A model generated the notes under the pieces. The model was given only the letters and a program-made list of their open reading frames with translations, ran no database searches and was not told the origin of the DNA. The position numbers and the translations under genes were made by a program. From Riptortus pedestris (taxonomy: Eukaryota > Arthropoda > Insecta > Hemiptera > Alydidae), in NCBI GenBank assembly GCA_019009955.1, contig CM032232.1:57062001-57126000 (forward strand): a stretch of 64,000 bases of DNA. Reading direction: 5' to 3'. Below are positions 30,843 to 52,779 of this stretch, piece by piece (within the stretch, counting starts at the first letter, position 1; the number at the start of each line of letters is the position of its first letter).

Positions 30843-31454
30843 TCCCCTTAAGTTCTTACGTATAATATAAACTAAGAACAAAAATATATTTATAATATCA
30901 CTTAAGTCCTTTATTAGGTCAAACAGAAATTTGTGTATCAATTAAGTTTTCTATTTTATATAATAGTACATTACTGGTTTTATAATATTAACTGACATCT
31001 TAAAATTATGTAAATATAAGGTAAGGCTTTAAGGATGAATAATGCATATATCCGGTTTCAGGGTTATGCTAAAATTGTTCAAACTTTTTTATTCATTTTT
31101 AATGTATGCTGAGGAGATATGTGAATAAAAATCTCTAGTATTTATTTATTTTTATAATTATTATTATTCCAAGACTTGTAATTGCCATCCTTAAAAATGT
31201 TAAAAAGTTTAAGCTTTTTTTAAAAAAAATAAAAATTAAGCGAATGATGAAGTTAATGAGAATTGAATTGAGCTGTTTCATATTATTTTGATTTTACAGA
31301 AATAACAAAAACATTCCTTGGAATAAGATCCTAGTCAATTTAAAAATGTAAGCCAATGTTAGTAGAAGGAAACTCATTCAGAATGTAAATAGTTTTAGGA
31401 TTCGATTAAATGTAAATAGGTGTTGGTTGTAAGACGGTTCATGAAATCGATTTC

Positions 31455-31600
31455 CAAAGAGGCATGGGATTCTATTTGGTGACTCTCTCTCAAAGTAACC
31501 TTCATAGTTTCATCATGGTTAGAAAAGGATGGTAACCTGTAGATAAACCGTCCCAGTTAGCTTTAGTTGTAGTGGACGTAAATCCCAATAAATAAATAGT
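31455..31600 (+). repeat. SINE S1, 5'-truncated
   Basis: 'catggttagaaaaggatgg', 'taacctgtagataaaccg' and 'gtggacgtaaatcccaataa' match the S1 body and tail. Confidence 0.65.
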
Positions 31601-32359
31601 ACATATATGATTACAATTAACTTACACATGTATAATAAGATATTTATAATTATTTTAGCCAATTGGATTATCTTTTATTGTTGTTTGTTTTTAGTTACTT
31701 TTAGTATTGCCACTTAGATTTACTGCTTATTTATTTTATATTTTTATTTATGTAAACCTATAATAAATCAAAATGAAAAAAGAAGTAAAAATAATAATTA
31801 CGTATCCTAATGTAAACCTCTTTTACACATTGCTTGCTTGATTAATAAAACGGTTATGCCAAAAAGTAGTTTCAATCAGACTGCTCAGGAAGAAGTACAC
31901 GGCATACCAGGAGGGAGTAACTAGGAAAAGAGGGTAAGCCCAGTTATAGGAGTCTTAATGACATTCCTGACGGAGGAATTTGGGCATTCCTATATGAGCT
32001 TAGCTGGATGGCAATGACAGAAGCCAGGTCCTTTGTGGATTGCAGCATCTAGTAATTAAGGAGAGGACCTACTTAGCTATAAGCAGATTTTCCACATGGA
32101 GAAATGAAACAGGATGATGTCTTAGGGTGAAATATTCTCATAGATGATATCATCCGTCTCTGATTCTATCTTTCTATAAATGCTATATAAAAAACACATG
32201 AAACTTGACTGTTTCATTGAGACGAGCGTCAAGTATTCGCTATACAATCATATAACAGAGTATCCTCAGAGAGGGCTTATTAGGTGACGGCGAGACCCTA
32301 GATTACTTGGTATGAACCTATAACACTTATCAGATTATTTCAGGTTTAAGTGTTCAATT

Positions 32360-32715
32360 ATTTCTTCCTAGATAGAATTTGTTAATTACTGAAATCGGAC
32401 CAGGAATGGGAGGGGAGGGGTTAGAGAGGTGGAATTGGAAAATTCAAAATATCTCTGTTATTATGAGTTGGATCTAAAATGTCATAAAACCAATCTTGTT
32501 AAACTATTAAAGATCTACAATTGTTGTTACATATATTTTTTTTAAACTAACAACAAATTGAGTTATTCGAACTCTCTTGTTTTCAGTAAACCCACATTTC
32601 TAATCATCGAGTTTTTATGAAGAAATAGAGTATATATGGCGAGATGAGATCAGTAGCATGCCATATCAGCAGTTGTTGAAATCTACTTAGTTTATGCAGC
32701 CCCTTCTTGACATAC
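32360..32715 (+). repeat. HINE-like element, old subfamily, right end kept
   Basis: 'gaaatcggaccaggaatggg', 'aattcaaaatatctctgtt' and a decayed end 'gaaatctacttagtttatg'. Another weaker copy follows at 32,930-33,245 with 'tggaaatctgcttagttaac'. Confidence 0.6.
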
Positions 32716-32929
32716 ATTTAACTCTTAGCTAGGGCTCCAATCACACAAATTTGTCTATTTTTTTCTTACCTGTATATGTATCATTGCAACCTTTTTACCT
32801 ATTCCTACATTTCAGTTCTGTCTTACTAACAGTGAAGCAGTACTGTGCTTTATTACTTATACTCTTTTGTGAGTTAAGACTTTCTTCAATGTCAGGCGAC
32901 CAGATGGCAAGATTTTAATTGTTTGATCA

Positions 32930-33245
32930 GAAGGAGTGTGGGTTTAAAGAGACAATAAAATGTAAAGCCATAAATATCTCTGTCTCGTGTCAGATCAAAA
33001 ATTATTATGCAATGAATTTTGATACTGCAATTATTTATATTTTATTGTGCTATTAGTACATGTACTCTTCCCTAATCTGACGATATTCTATTAAAGGCAT
33101 GGTATCACTGGACATCTCTTGTCTAGACTACAACACTCTTACTAAAAGAGAAATAGAGAATAGGATGTGGGGCGAGATTATACGTGTGTCAAGCCACCAC
33201 TTGGAAATCTGCTTAGTTAACATAGCTCCTGTGTTATAAACTTTT
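32930..33245 (+). repeat. HINE-like element, old fragment
   Basis: Core similarity ('ataaatatctctgtctc', 'gtcagatcaaaaatta') and a decayed right end ('tggaaatctgcttagttaac'). It is the second of two old forward copies about 200 bp apart. Confidence 0.5.
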
Positions 33246-33788
33246 ATTTAATCTCCACTGGACAAAATTATTTGTGATATAAATGGTAGCAAATTTAGGT
33301 AGTGCAGTTATAGTTATGCCGAAAAAGGGACCATTTTCAGGCTTTTATTAGGAAATTGTCCCTAAAGGATTGTATATAAGCCACGAAACATGTATGGCCA
33401 ATATATAACAACAGAGAGAAAATAAGGTTTTATTTTTTGACCCTCGCCAAGAATAGAAGAACTTTAAGGAGGAAATTGATTTAGAACAGGAAAGGGTGAA
33501 ATGTAGTTGCATTAGGCTCGATCAAGGCACATAAACAAAAACAAAAAAAAAAAAAGAGAAAGAAAGAGTAAATAATATTTATTAATTTGTATACACTTTA
33601 TGCAAGTTTATAAACTCAACAATACTAAATCATTATACATTCTTAACATCACAGCTCAAATAAAGTGATAACAGCAATCAAAACAATTAACTTGAAGTAG
33701 TTCATAATTTTAGAAAAAATAGATATACTCCAAAAAATGAAAAAATAAAGAAATTAATATACACCATGAAAATAATATATATTACAAA

Positions 33789-33820
33789 CGTGTGTGTGTG
33801 TGTGTGTGTGCGTGTACGTG
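33789..33820. repeat. (GT)n microsatellite
   Basis: A GT tract with a few interruptions. Confidence 0.85.
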
Positions 33821-36800
33821 TGACTGTGTCTGGTCATTGATTAATTGGTGTAGGATATATTTGCACTAAGTTAATCATAAATTTTAAAAATATACAATCA
33901 TTTACGAAACTATAAACTATTCTAATAGGAAAACATATTTTCTTCAAACCAGATCTAACTGGATTCATAATACTTCACATTAACTTCATAACCAATTTAG
34001 TCTTTTGATGTTACAATACTAATTTACAAGATTTAAACTTTTAATTAAATCAATTTAGCAGAGAATAAAATATTAAAAATCGAAAGAAATTATTATACAT
34101 TATGGATGTACTGCCAAAAATGACCATCAAAAAAATTTTTTTTTAAAGCCTTCATTGATAGAAAAAAACAAGGATTTAATATTACACTCATATTATAACG
34201 TGTTGAATTATATGATACTTTAAATTATTGCTTTCTTTCCACTACATGAGGGTTTTAGTCACTAGTGGCAGTATAGCAATGATGTACAGTATGTTAGCCT
34301 TCCTGCAAGTTTTTGCACTTATTTATTTTTTGCAACCTTCATTGGTCTCATAAGAAGACAGGTGGATATTGCTCAAAAATTGCATTTAGCGATTAATTTA
34401 CAAAAACACCTTAAAAATTTATTAAACTTGTGGACAAAAAAAACAACACTTACAAATTCCTTAAATTATTTTTTTCTAAGTCATTCTACAATAACATATA
34501 TATGTGAATTGTATCAATCAACTGGGCATATAGAAAGTACCAACTCAGGAGTTAAGCTGATCTAAGAGAAAATACTTGATATTAAAAGCACATACATAAA
34601 TTAATGTTATGGATAAACAGCTTTGAACCTTTATGTACCCAAAGTGATATAAAAAATAAATATATGAAACAAGTAAAGACGTATATTTAACCTTTAAGAG
34701 AGTGTTAAGGACAACCCAATGAAGTTATTCAGTCATTTTTCTTACTTAAACAGCAGTAATGCAGCTTAAATTCTTTTGAACTTCTTTTTTATCTGAAAGC
34801 CGATTCAAGTGAAATTGGATTGTTTCTGTCTCTATGGGGGGGGGGTTCTCTTAACCCCCAGTCGTGTTATAGCCCCACTGCCCTCTACCCTCCACCTTCC
34901 CACTCTCTTTTATATAAATTTTTGAATAGATTGGTTTTAAAATGCAATACAAACATTTAAAGCTTCAAATATGAAAGTTATTTCAAGACGAGGATCTATG
35001 GGGGGGGGGGAAGAAGATATTCTATAGCAAGGAGCAATTTTCTCAGAATTTAAGACATTACCAAAATTAACACTGAAACAATTTTGATTTATCTTATGAA
35101 AAACATAAATATGAAAAGTGTAGAATCTAACCAATCTGACTCTGAGGTTTGAATGGAATAATTATAAATTAGTTTAGCATTTTGTTTATAAAGCTAATAA
35201 AAAAAAAGTCATAACATATTCCTATAGATTAAAAAGCAAAATTTATTTTTGGGATTTTCCTAGTTGTAGGGAAAATAAAATTATTATTCATTTAATAAAG
35301 TGCTTTAAAGAGAGAGCAATTTTTATTACAAAATTCTAATCAATCTATTTCAATATCTGCCCTTCCCCCTCTCTTATAAATTGCTTAGCAGCTTTAAAGT
35401 AAATATATCATAGAAATACCTACTCATAACGTACGAAAACCGATAGGGTACTCACAACTTCCCAACCTATCTATGAGTCACATCTTGGTGCCTACCCACT
35501 TAAAGGTTAATATATGTCATGCATTTTTATAAGAAGAGAGTTAAAAAAAGAATTACAACACTATATTATATGAAAATATTTCATAAGTTAAAAACAAATA
35601 AAATCATTTTTTTTAGTAAAATTACTCGAGCTAAAATAGATAATAAAAAAAGCACTTAAACCACAGATAACTGCAAAGATCAAAATATAAGTCAGTCTTT
35701 TTTCTAATGTTAATTTTAATAATTAGATGTAAGGAGAAATATGAAATTACAAGCACACTTGGAGTCAACCTCAAACCATTAAATTTCTAAGAAATAGTGA
35801 GTAGGCGTATGCATACCAAACATATTTGTAACAATATCACAAGTTTTAAATTGATCAATTTATAGGGTTTTTTTATAGCATTATTTTAAGGTACCAATCC
35901 TTAAATTAGTTTAGAAAGTTAATACCAATTATAAGTAAATTTTAAGTTGAATACCTGCTGACTGAAATCCTTGATTAAATGTCTCTTAGAAACAATATCT
36001 CATTTACCAATAAGGTTTTATATTATCTTTTATCTTTATACTTATACTTCACATAGCTTGAGGTCATAACTTTCTTACATTGATCACACTTTTTTATTAT
36101 GTTAACAACTGTATAACATTCCATGATATTTCATTTTTGACCTCGAAACATTTAAATTAGTATTTCTTTTGAATACTAATTTTCTGTCGTATCTGAGTCA
36201 GAGTTTTCAAACAAAACAGGTTTGTTTGTATTACTGAAAAAAAACAAACAATAAATATGAACTATGTGTTTCTCTTAAACAGACACAACTAAAAAAAATG
36301 AATTTATCCTCCAGTATTTAAAAAATAAAGCGACAAAAAAAAATCAAAATTTATTTAAAATAAAATATTCTTTCATACTGTATAAAACGGAAATTTTATT
36401 TATTGTTTTGTAGCTAATTGCATTTTTGGTGATGTAATATCACAAACTTATAAAAGTAGGCAAACATTGAAAAATAATCTTTTGGCATTGGCTGGGAATC
36501 TTTGACAAGCACTTAAAAATGAAGTAACTAATTGATTTGATTATATATTCCGATGCGGGTGGTAACAAAAATATAATTAAGCTTTGTGGTCCCTCGCAAT
36601 AATTTGTATTAGTAACAAACAGCTTTTTTACAGAAAATAGTTGTGAGGTATAAAGATAATTTAAAATGACTTTTTTTCTGTAATTATGCATGCACTGTTT
36701 TTAGCTCTTTAGTTTACAGTTTAGCTGCAAAACACTAACAAAAATTATTGTGACGAACTGCAAAACTTAGTTGTATGGTGGCGTAATTTTAGATAAGACA

Positions 36801-38683
36801 AACGAGCTGGACGCAGGTAACAAAGCAACTACATAATGCATTGAATTCAAAGTGAAATGATTTCTCTTTAGTTTACTGACCTATCTGTCTATTTCCTAAA
36901 ATAACTGTTGTAGCCTATGACAACTTTAGCAGTAAAATAAAGAAGAGTAACTCTTTAATATGTATATTAATACTTTCAATATAGGACTTTATTTTCAATT
37001 GTTTTAAAACTTTTAGAAATAAAAAAGCCCTATCAATGATCCAATGTGACAAATTATATTAATAATAAATACATGTTTGCATGGCTGGTAAATACATATT
37101 AGTAGTTTCCATAAAGCGAAGAATAAAAAATAATTTCCCATTAAAAACTAAAATATTGTTGACAAAACTAAATCCTAATGCAAACAATTCATTATCTCTA
37201 CAATCAAATGTTGTTTCTCTTAGTACAAACCGTATGATATTTATCTTATTTAATAAAATAAAGTAAACTAATAACACGGATATATCTTAAGGAGCTAAAA
37301 GTTGTAGGCAAGTGACAAGACCACATCTTATTTGTATTGACATAACATTATTATAAGCAAAAAAATCACGAACCTCTGTTTAACTTTTTAATAGCTTTAA
37401 AGTTCCCATTTCTTCCTGTATACACAAGAAGACTATATATTTCTTGTTTAGGATATAAAATGGTAAATTTCCAATTCAATACAGGCAATTATTGCTGTTG
37501 TTTTATCAGTGACTCATTTAATAGCTCCCGTTCTTTTATATATCCAATGTCCTAGCTTTGTTATACTCTTTAACGTACCCACAACCACCATTTTTGACTA
37601 ATTGTTGAGACCATTTGTCATGATTTTGGTAACTTCATGGATGACTAACACGTTTTATTTGTTTTTTTTTTGTGATGTGTGGTTCACTTCATTATTATAT
37701 TATCCACTTGACAGTTTAACCAAGTTTGGAACACCAAAGTGTTTTTTTTTTCTTTTCTGAGCATATTTCATATTTGCATTGTTCACTCTAAACAGAATAT
37801 GCTTGTCCAAAAACCACCTTTCTCATAAAAATCTGATTGTACTGCAAATCACCAGATCTGTTTATCTGATCTGACTGCAAATATTTTATGCAGTCATTAA
37901 AATATGACCATGTAAAATTGGCCAAAGCCAATCTTACAACAAATTAAATAGAAATCTAAAGGAATATTCAACTACAAAATATTCATCAACTCAAAAAGCA
38001 ATATTAATAGTGATTTAAGGAACTTTTTGCTAACATATTTTTAGAAAGAAAATGAATATAAAATAATTATTCAATTTAACCTATTATATATACTTAATTT
38101 AACTCTATAAAACAGGCTTTAAATGAATTGTAATTCAGAATTCAATAATAGGTCTCCTGGGTAGATACTTCTATACAATATGGCCATGTTAGAATTTATT
38201 TTTTTAAATATTATCTAACAACTAACACAATACATTAACAGTCGTGGATTTTTCCAATTAGAATAACAATAATAGTATGCCCATTATAAAACTAATCTAA
38301 ATGATTTACTATAGATTTTATTAGATTATAAAAATTAATCGAAAACTGCAAGTATTTCGTGTTATTATTCTCCACATACAAACTATTTTATACATATTTC
38401 GATTAATATGGTGAGATAGTTTCATTAAATAAATTAATATAAAATGTAAACATTTCATACTTTATCGAAATCAAAAATTAACAACACATGCATTCAACAT
38501 GCCAACACAATTATGCACAATTTGTCACTTTTTGAGTGTTAACGAGAGCACTTGGATTTTTAATAAACTCTAGATAATAATAAAACAATAAGAGAAGATT
38601 TAATTTTTGGTAGAAATTTGAGCATGTTACAAATGAGGCAGTACTAATAAGAGAAGATATATCTGCGAATGGAACATATATGC

Positions 38684-48031
<9,348 letters not shown>

Positions 48032-50300
48032 CTAAATAAAAAAACAATGAAAATCAATTCCAATTGATAGGGTAGAAATATGAATAAAAAACTATCTATA
48101 CAGACCTTTTATAAAATAACAGAAGGCCAGAAATATAGAGAAAATCATTTGAAACACATATATGTCAAGAAACGAATGGCAAAAATAAATTAAATAATGA
48201 CTTATACATCAGAAGTATAACCAAAATTACAATTATTTATCATAAAATAACAATAACTAAAAGAGTGATTCACACTACTTGAATATCAATGTAAAAAATA
48301 GAGTGTAAAAACAGAAGACATATTCATTTATGTTTATGACATTCAATGGAAAACACAAAGTAAGGTCATAACACAGTCCAGTTGATATGAATCACCTGTC
48401 AAAGTTCGACACAAGCAGTGTTAGTATCGCCCTATCCACTATCACGATAACTAAACCACCGAAGAAGATAAGAATAATTCTAATTTTGCACAAATGATAT
48501 ATTTAGTAATTTATTTAACCCATTAAAGCCCACAACTTTTTTTCTTTCAGAATTTCACAGAACTTCATAAAAAGTATAAATATAGGCCACAGTTAACAAT
48601 TATATATTTGATTTTCCAAATTGTCTCCCAGGATACCCAATTAGCTATGCTGTGAAAATGCATCACTGGCCACGAATGGGTACCTGAGGAATTTGTGGCA
48701 TTTCGATTGTAAATTCAGTTAAATACTACTATTACTCAACTTTTTTTTTTTTATAACAAACTAAATATTTAAGTATTTCAACAATGAAAGCATTTACCAA
48801 TCATAGAACACAAATTTATTAAAACAAAAAAAATACTAATATAACAATACAAAAAGAACAATAATTGATTATAGCGAATGAAATAAATCATTTTTCAATA
48901 TCGAATTTGAAGTAAGAGATTTGACGTTGCATTACTGGAGTATTTTATTTTTGGTGAATGGCAAAGTACACATTATGTGCGACAAGTTATAAGATGCCCA
49001 ACCCTGTCAAACCGGTCATCTATTAGATTTGTTCGCGTTGATGAAGGACCTAAGAAATATGAATAATGCCTTATCGTGCATGTAATGCCCAAGCCTATTT
49101 CTGTCATTTTATTAGTCGAAGGGATTTTTTCTTTTAATCTGTGACCGGTAAACTTCTACAGAGTAAAATTATTGTAAAACTAATGCAGAGCTAGTAAACC
49201 CTGCGTGGAGTTGTGCTGATAGCCCCTCTGTACTGAACTTTCGTTCTATTATAAAGGGATGTTGTAAAAGGGTTTCGGTGTTAGAAAGAAAAGGGTATAA
49301 GGGGACCCAGTACCTGGTGCCGGGTGGGTCGTAGGATGTGTAATGTAATTGTCAGTACAGATGTTGTGTGGTTCTAGTGTTTTTTTTTACAACAATTCTA
49401 GATAATCCTTCCTCCAAGTCTAAATTCTTCCGTATTCACGACCTTATCGAAGTCCATAAGGTATCCGTCTAACTTTCCAGCACCAAGCTTTGTCAACAAG
49501 TCTGATCTGGGCTTCCTTTGGGTGTGCTGCTCCAATCCGTGTCGGCCAAAGTATATTGTATTCTAAAAAGGAATTTCTGTATTACCGGAGATAACCAGAA
49601 CAATACGTCTCCTGATTTCAACTTAGTATTATCGTTAAAGAGTTAAAATTTCAAAATAGTGTCGAATTTCTTTCTTCTAATGCTCCTCGTGACCAAAATG
49701 TTCGTCTGTCAATTCCTCGACATTTATCGGTATAGCAATATAAAGCCCCATTTGTGGGTTTTTTCTGATATATTTGACTCCTCTGGCATGGAAAGTATTT
49801 TACGTGCCCATGATGAACAGGAACTGTAAATACTGGCACACTTTTTTATTTCTTTATTTTTCTTTCAATCTGTCATTTTGCTCCAGGAAGGGAAATGTAA
49901 ATTTCAACTACCATAGCATGAATTCTTATGTATTTATTAATGGTAAAATAATGGGAGGGGGTTGGTTTTAGGCCAGATTATTGGATTTATAGTCAATAAA
50001 TTTGAAAATAACAAAAATAGAACTAATATACCTCTTCTAGAGGAATAAACTGGTGGAAAGGAGGGCATCTCAGGTACCCATTCGAGCCCAGTGATGCGTT
50101 TTCGCATCAGCCATTTTCAACCCTCCCAAAAATTGAGTGTAGTGACATAAATTATGCCTTACCTTTTTAGACTGTGAAAATGGAAACCTAGGAAGTGGAT
50201 AAAACGCACCAAACCCTTTAAAAATATTCATTCAAAATAATATAAAACATTGAGGGGAAAAAATAAATTCACATTGGACAGGCGTAATCGAACTCGTCAT
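48032..50300. other. Region upstream of PKD-like gene, no exon found
   Basis: The signal-peptide exon and promoter of the minus-strand gene should lie here or beyond. I found no exon with a start codon, hydrophobic run and matching phase. A TTAA-CCC motif at about 48,517-48,523 and a related 'aggtacccattcg' sequence at about 50,071 hint at a decayed element. Confidence 0.4.
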
Positions 50301-50339
50301 TAGACACAAGGATTGACCATCTTGTTTCGTTATAATCCC

Positions 50340-50470
50340 CGCCCTCGCTTAAAACCACCGATGGCGTATTTTGGAAATTTTAAAGTGTTAACAAATATAA
50401 AGTTAGAACAACAAAACCCCCCCACCCTCGGTGTAAACCACCGATGGCGTATTTTGGAAAAATTTTTTAG
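50340..50470. repeat. 83-bp direct repeat
   Basis: 'aaaccaccgatggcgtattt' occurs at 50352 and again at 50435, each followed by 'tggaaa..tttt..agtgttaa'. It lies directly upstream of the GC-rich hairpin and may be part of the same unclassified element. Confidence 0.7.
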
Positions 50471-50493
50471 TGTTAAAGTTGTTAAAAAGATAA

Positions 50494-50568
50494 ATATTTC
50501 GCCGGTCTTCCAACCGGCTTCTTCTGGTGGTCATGTTTTGGAAGCCAGTTGGAAGACCGGCGAAATAT
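50494..50568. repeat. GC-rich 75-nt hairpin
   Basis: A 28-bp stem (ATATTTCGCCGGTCTTCC.. / ..GGAAGACCGGCGAAATAT) with one mismatch and a ~19-base loop, unusually GC-rich for this region. Size and shape resemble a microRNA precursor or the stem of a small transposon; no copy elsewhere in the window. Confidence 0.85.
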
Positions 50569-50878
50569 CGTGGGCCACCACAACATAGAGACCGCTGGAG
50601 ATATGCCGCAAAAGACAACTGAAATAGATTCTCAGTGACGGAGTTTAAAACAACGTGTAAAAAGATAAAGTTAGAAAAACAAAATGACCGCCGTCGTCAT
50701 CGTGCGCTACCAGGGGTGGGGGGGACTAAAATACACTTTCACCCAATGATTTTATCACAAATATATTAAAAGAAGGCCATTAAAAAATCCCGTTTCTGAA
50801 GACATCAAAAATCTTATGGATTTTGGCGGGTATAGTGAACACATGGAGAACACATTCTACATATCGTATCCTTTAGAT

Positions 50879-51416
50879 CAGGTATGGGAACCTTTGATAA
50901 GTTGCGAGCTATACTTTAGTGTGCAAATACGTCCGCGGGCCGCTTTTAAAAGAAGTGCATTTTAAAGTAGTGTTTATATTTTTTAATGATAGATATGAGA
51001 CAAGAAATTATACAACAATGAAATTACAATACAATATATTAAAATAACAAAATGAAAAAAAAAATAGGTATAATATTATAATTAAATCATAAAATTTGGA
51101 ATTATTTAAAACAACGAAAGTGAAATAGCGACACCGAAATCAATGAGACACTTGAGCGCGAATTTGGGAAACTATTCCATCGATGTTTGGATTAATTCCC
51201 CTGATACAAAGACGAAAAGAATTTTCCAAATTATTGTTAGTCAGCTTTGTACGATGATTTGATATATTAACTTCATCATTGAAAAGAACTGTTCAATTTA
51301 TAAGTACTGTCAAACGCACAAATCCTTCATCTTCCTCATTTGGAGTAAGTATTGTAATTTTTTTCTTTAATTGGGTTTTTCAAAATGTCTCGCGGGCTGG
51401 TGGTTGCCCACATATG
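50879..51416 (-). mobile_element. hAT element, 538 bp, sister of the 17.7-kb copy
   Basis: Perfect 8-bp duplications CTTTAGAT lie at 50871-50878 and 51417-51424. It begins CAGGTATGGGAACC and ends GGTTGCCCACATATG, and is collinear in reverse with 17,701-18,241. On the minus strand a decayed C-terminal transposase segment reads TKLTNNNLENSF and QIRAQVSH plus stop. Confidence 0.88.
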
Positions 51417-52035
51417 CTTTAGATCATGTGACTTCCTTAGAATAGCAAGCGTTTTCTAGTCGTCTCGCCAGTGAACAGAAAGTATAACTAAGTCATCTGG
51501 AAACAAGAAAAGATTACCTCAGTTTCTCAACTGAATGGCATTCCTTGGCCATTTAAACTCGTGAGAAAATAACATATGATATAGATATGGGGAATTTAAG
51601 GTGAGCTATAGCTGTTTGAAGAACTTCAAAAAATGGTAATAGTATTGGTTGGGCTTCATCTTTAATGATAAAGGAATCTGTCTTGCAAAAGTTAATTAAT
51701 ATTCTCAGTATTTAACACTCCCCCCCCCCCCACAGAGTATATTCCATTAAGGAATCAAAGGTTTTCAATATTCCCTGAGTCAAATGCTCGTTTAAAAGCA
51801 ACGAAGTAGCAATCGCACAATACAATTGATAACGTACAAATATTGTCCTAACAGCTACCTGAAACGTATTTGATTGTTTGAAATGAGCTGTTTATCTCCT
51901 GCCCTATGTGGCAAATTTATTTATAACATCAGATGACCACAGGACTCCGGTATAAATGTCATGTGAATTTCATCTTTCTGCAGGGGGTGCCATTCGGCAG
52001 GTGCGCAGATCGTAAATTTTTGCGACTTTGGCGCA

Positions 52036-52043
52036 TGACGTCA
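52036..52043. promoter_or_regulatory. CRE-like site upstream of THAP gene
   Basis: The palindrome TGACGTCA lies 107 bp before the THAP start codon, in a locally GC-richer stretch ('gtgcgacttgtgtgcgacgc'). It could be a CREB/ATF site in the promoter; the transcription start is not visible. Confidence 0.4.
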
Positions 52044-52149
52044 ATGTGCGACTTGTGTGCGACGCTTTCAGCTTTGTTTACATGGAGTGAGCATCGTTGT
52101 TTTTTTAGTGAATTCTTTTATGTGTTATAAGTGATTTTTTTTTTTCAAA

Positions 52150-52677
52150 ATGCCGAGTGAGTGTGTTATGGCGACATGTTCCAACAACTCTAGGAGAACA
52201 GGCAAGTCTGTATCTTATCACCGGTTCCCGAAAAACCCAGAAATTAAGAAACAGTGGATAGTTCTGTGTAGACGAGGAAATTTGAAATTTAATCCTACTT
52301 TTGCTCGGGTTTGTTCAGAACATTTCAGCGATAGTGATTACCAAAGGAATTTAAAAGCAGAATTGTTAGGCTATGTTCCTAATAGATTGATATTAAAAGA
52401 AGAAGCTGTGCCGCATCTTAATTTACCAGTATCGTCCGTAAGTAAACAAACACCTACTACCTCTACTTCTGACTCAAAATGTGAAACATCTAGAGAATGT
52501 AGGAGTAAAAAACGTGAAATGACTAAACGTGCCCTGCGTCACATTAATGAGATTTTTCCCAAAAAGATGAAAAGTGATTTTTCATGTAATACAGAAGAAG
52601 TTGATTGTAATGGATGTATTCTCTTAAAGGAAAGAATTTCTGAATATGAATCCCAATTAAAGTCCTTGCTGATCTAA
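52150..52677 (+). CDS. THAP-domain zinc-finger protein
   Basis: The 175-residue frame opens with a complete THAP domain, a C2CH zinc finger that binds DNA. C5-x4-C10 and C55-x2-H58 bind zinc, and the conserved P27 (YHRFP), W36, F59 and P88 (EAVPHL) are all present. A basic segment follows (KKREMTKRALRHINE, IFPKKMK), then the start of a coiled coil (ERISEYESQLKSLL). The frame stops at TAA (52675), but the same frame continues past it as heptad-like sequence (VKNLESNNFNLKKR, VNHQLKI). The stop may be premature. The start is the first ATG after a T-rich leader. THAP proteins include transcription regulators and P-element-type transposases; which applies is unclear. The 3' part leads into a tandem exon array. 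Confidence 0.85.
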   Translation: MPSECVMATCSNNSRRTGKSVSYHRFPKNPEIKKQWIVLCRRGNLKFNPTFARVCSEHFSDSDYQRNLKAELLGYVPNRLILKEEAVPHLNLPVSSVSKQTPTTSTSDSKCETSRECRSKKREMTKRALRHINEIFPKKMKSDFSCNTEEVDCNGCILLKERISEYESQLKSLLI

Positions 52678-52779
52678 GTAAAAAATTTAGAAAGTAATAA
52701 CTTTAATTTAAAAAAGAGAGTTACTAAATTGCTTACAGTTAATCACCAGCTAAAAATTGATGCAAAAAGCAGCAACTGT

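Larger units (their letters stand above)
28500..38683. other. Intergenic region between convergent genes
   Basis: AT-rich sequence between BRF1 (+) and the PKD-like gene (-). I see no coding exon on either strand. The short frames do not look like any protein I know. Contents are a few old repeats (listed separately), microsatellites, and from about 33.5 kb a long repeat-poor stretch that could include the 3' untranslated region of the minus-strand gene. Confidence 0.6.

Noticed and set aside
48409..48500. Minus-strand hydrophobic frame (IRIILIFFGGLVIVIV) followed by a donor, as signal-peptide exon of the PKD-like gene
   Set aside because: It has no start codon in frame, an upstream stop, and ends with two bases in the open codon where the next exon needs one.
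51933..52130. 65-codon frame upstream of the THAP start
   Set aside because: No recognisable protein features; the region looks like promoter/leader sequence.
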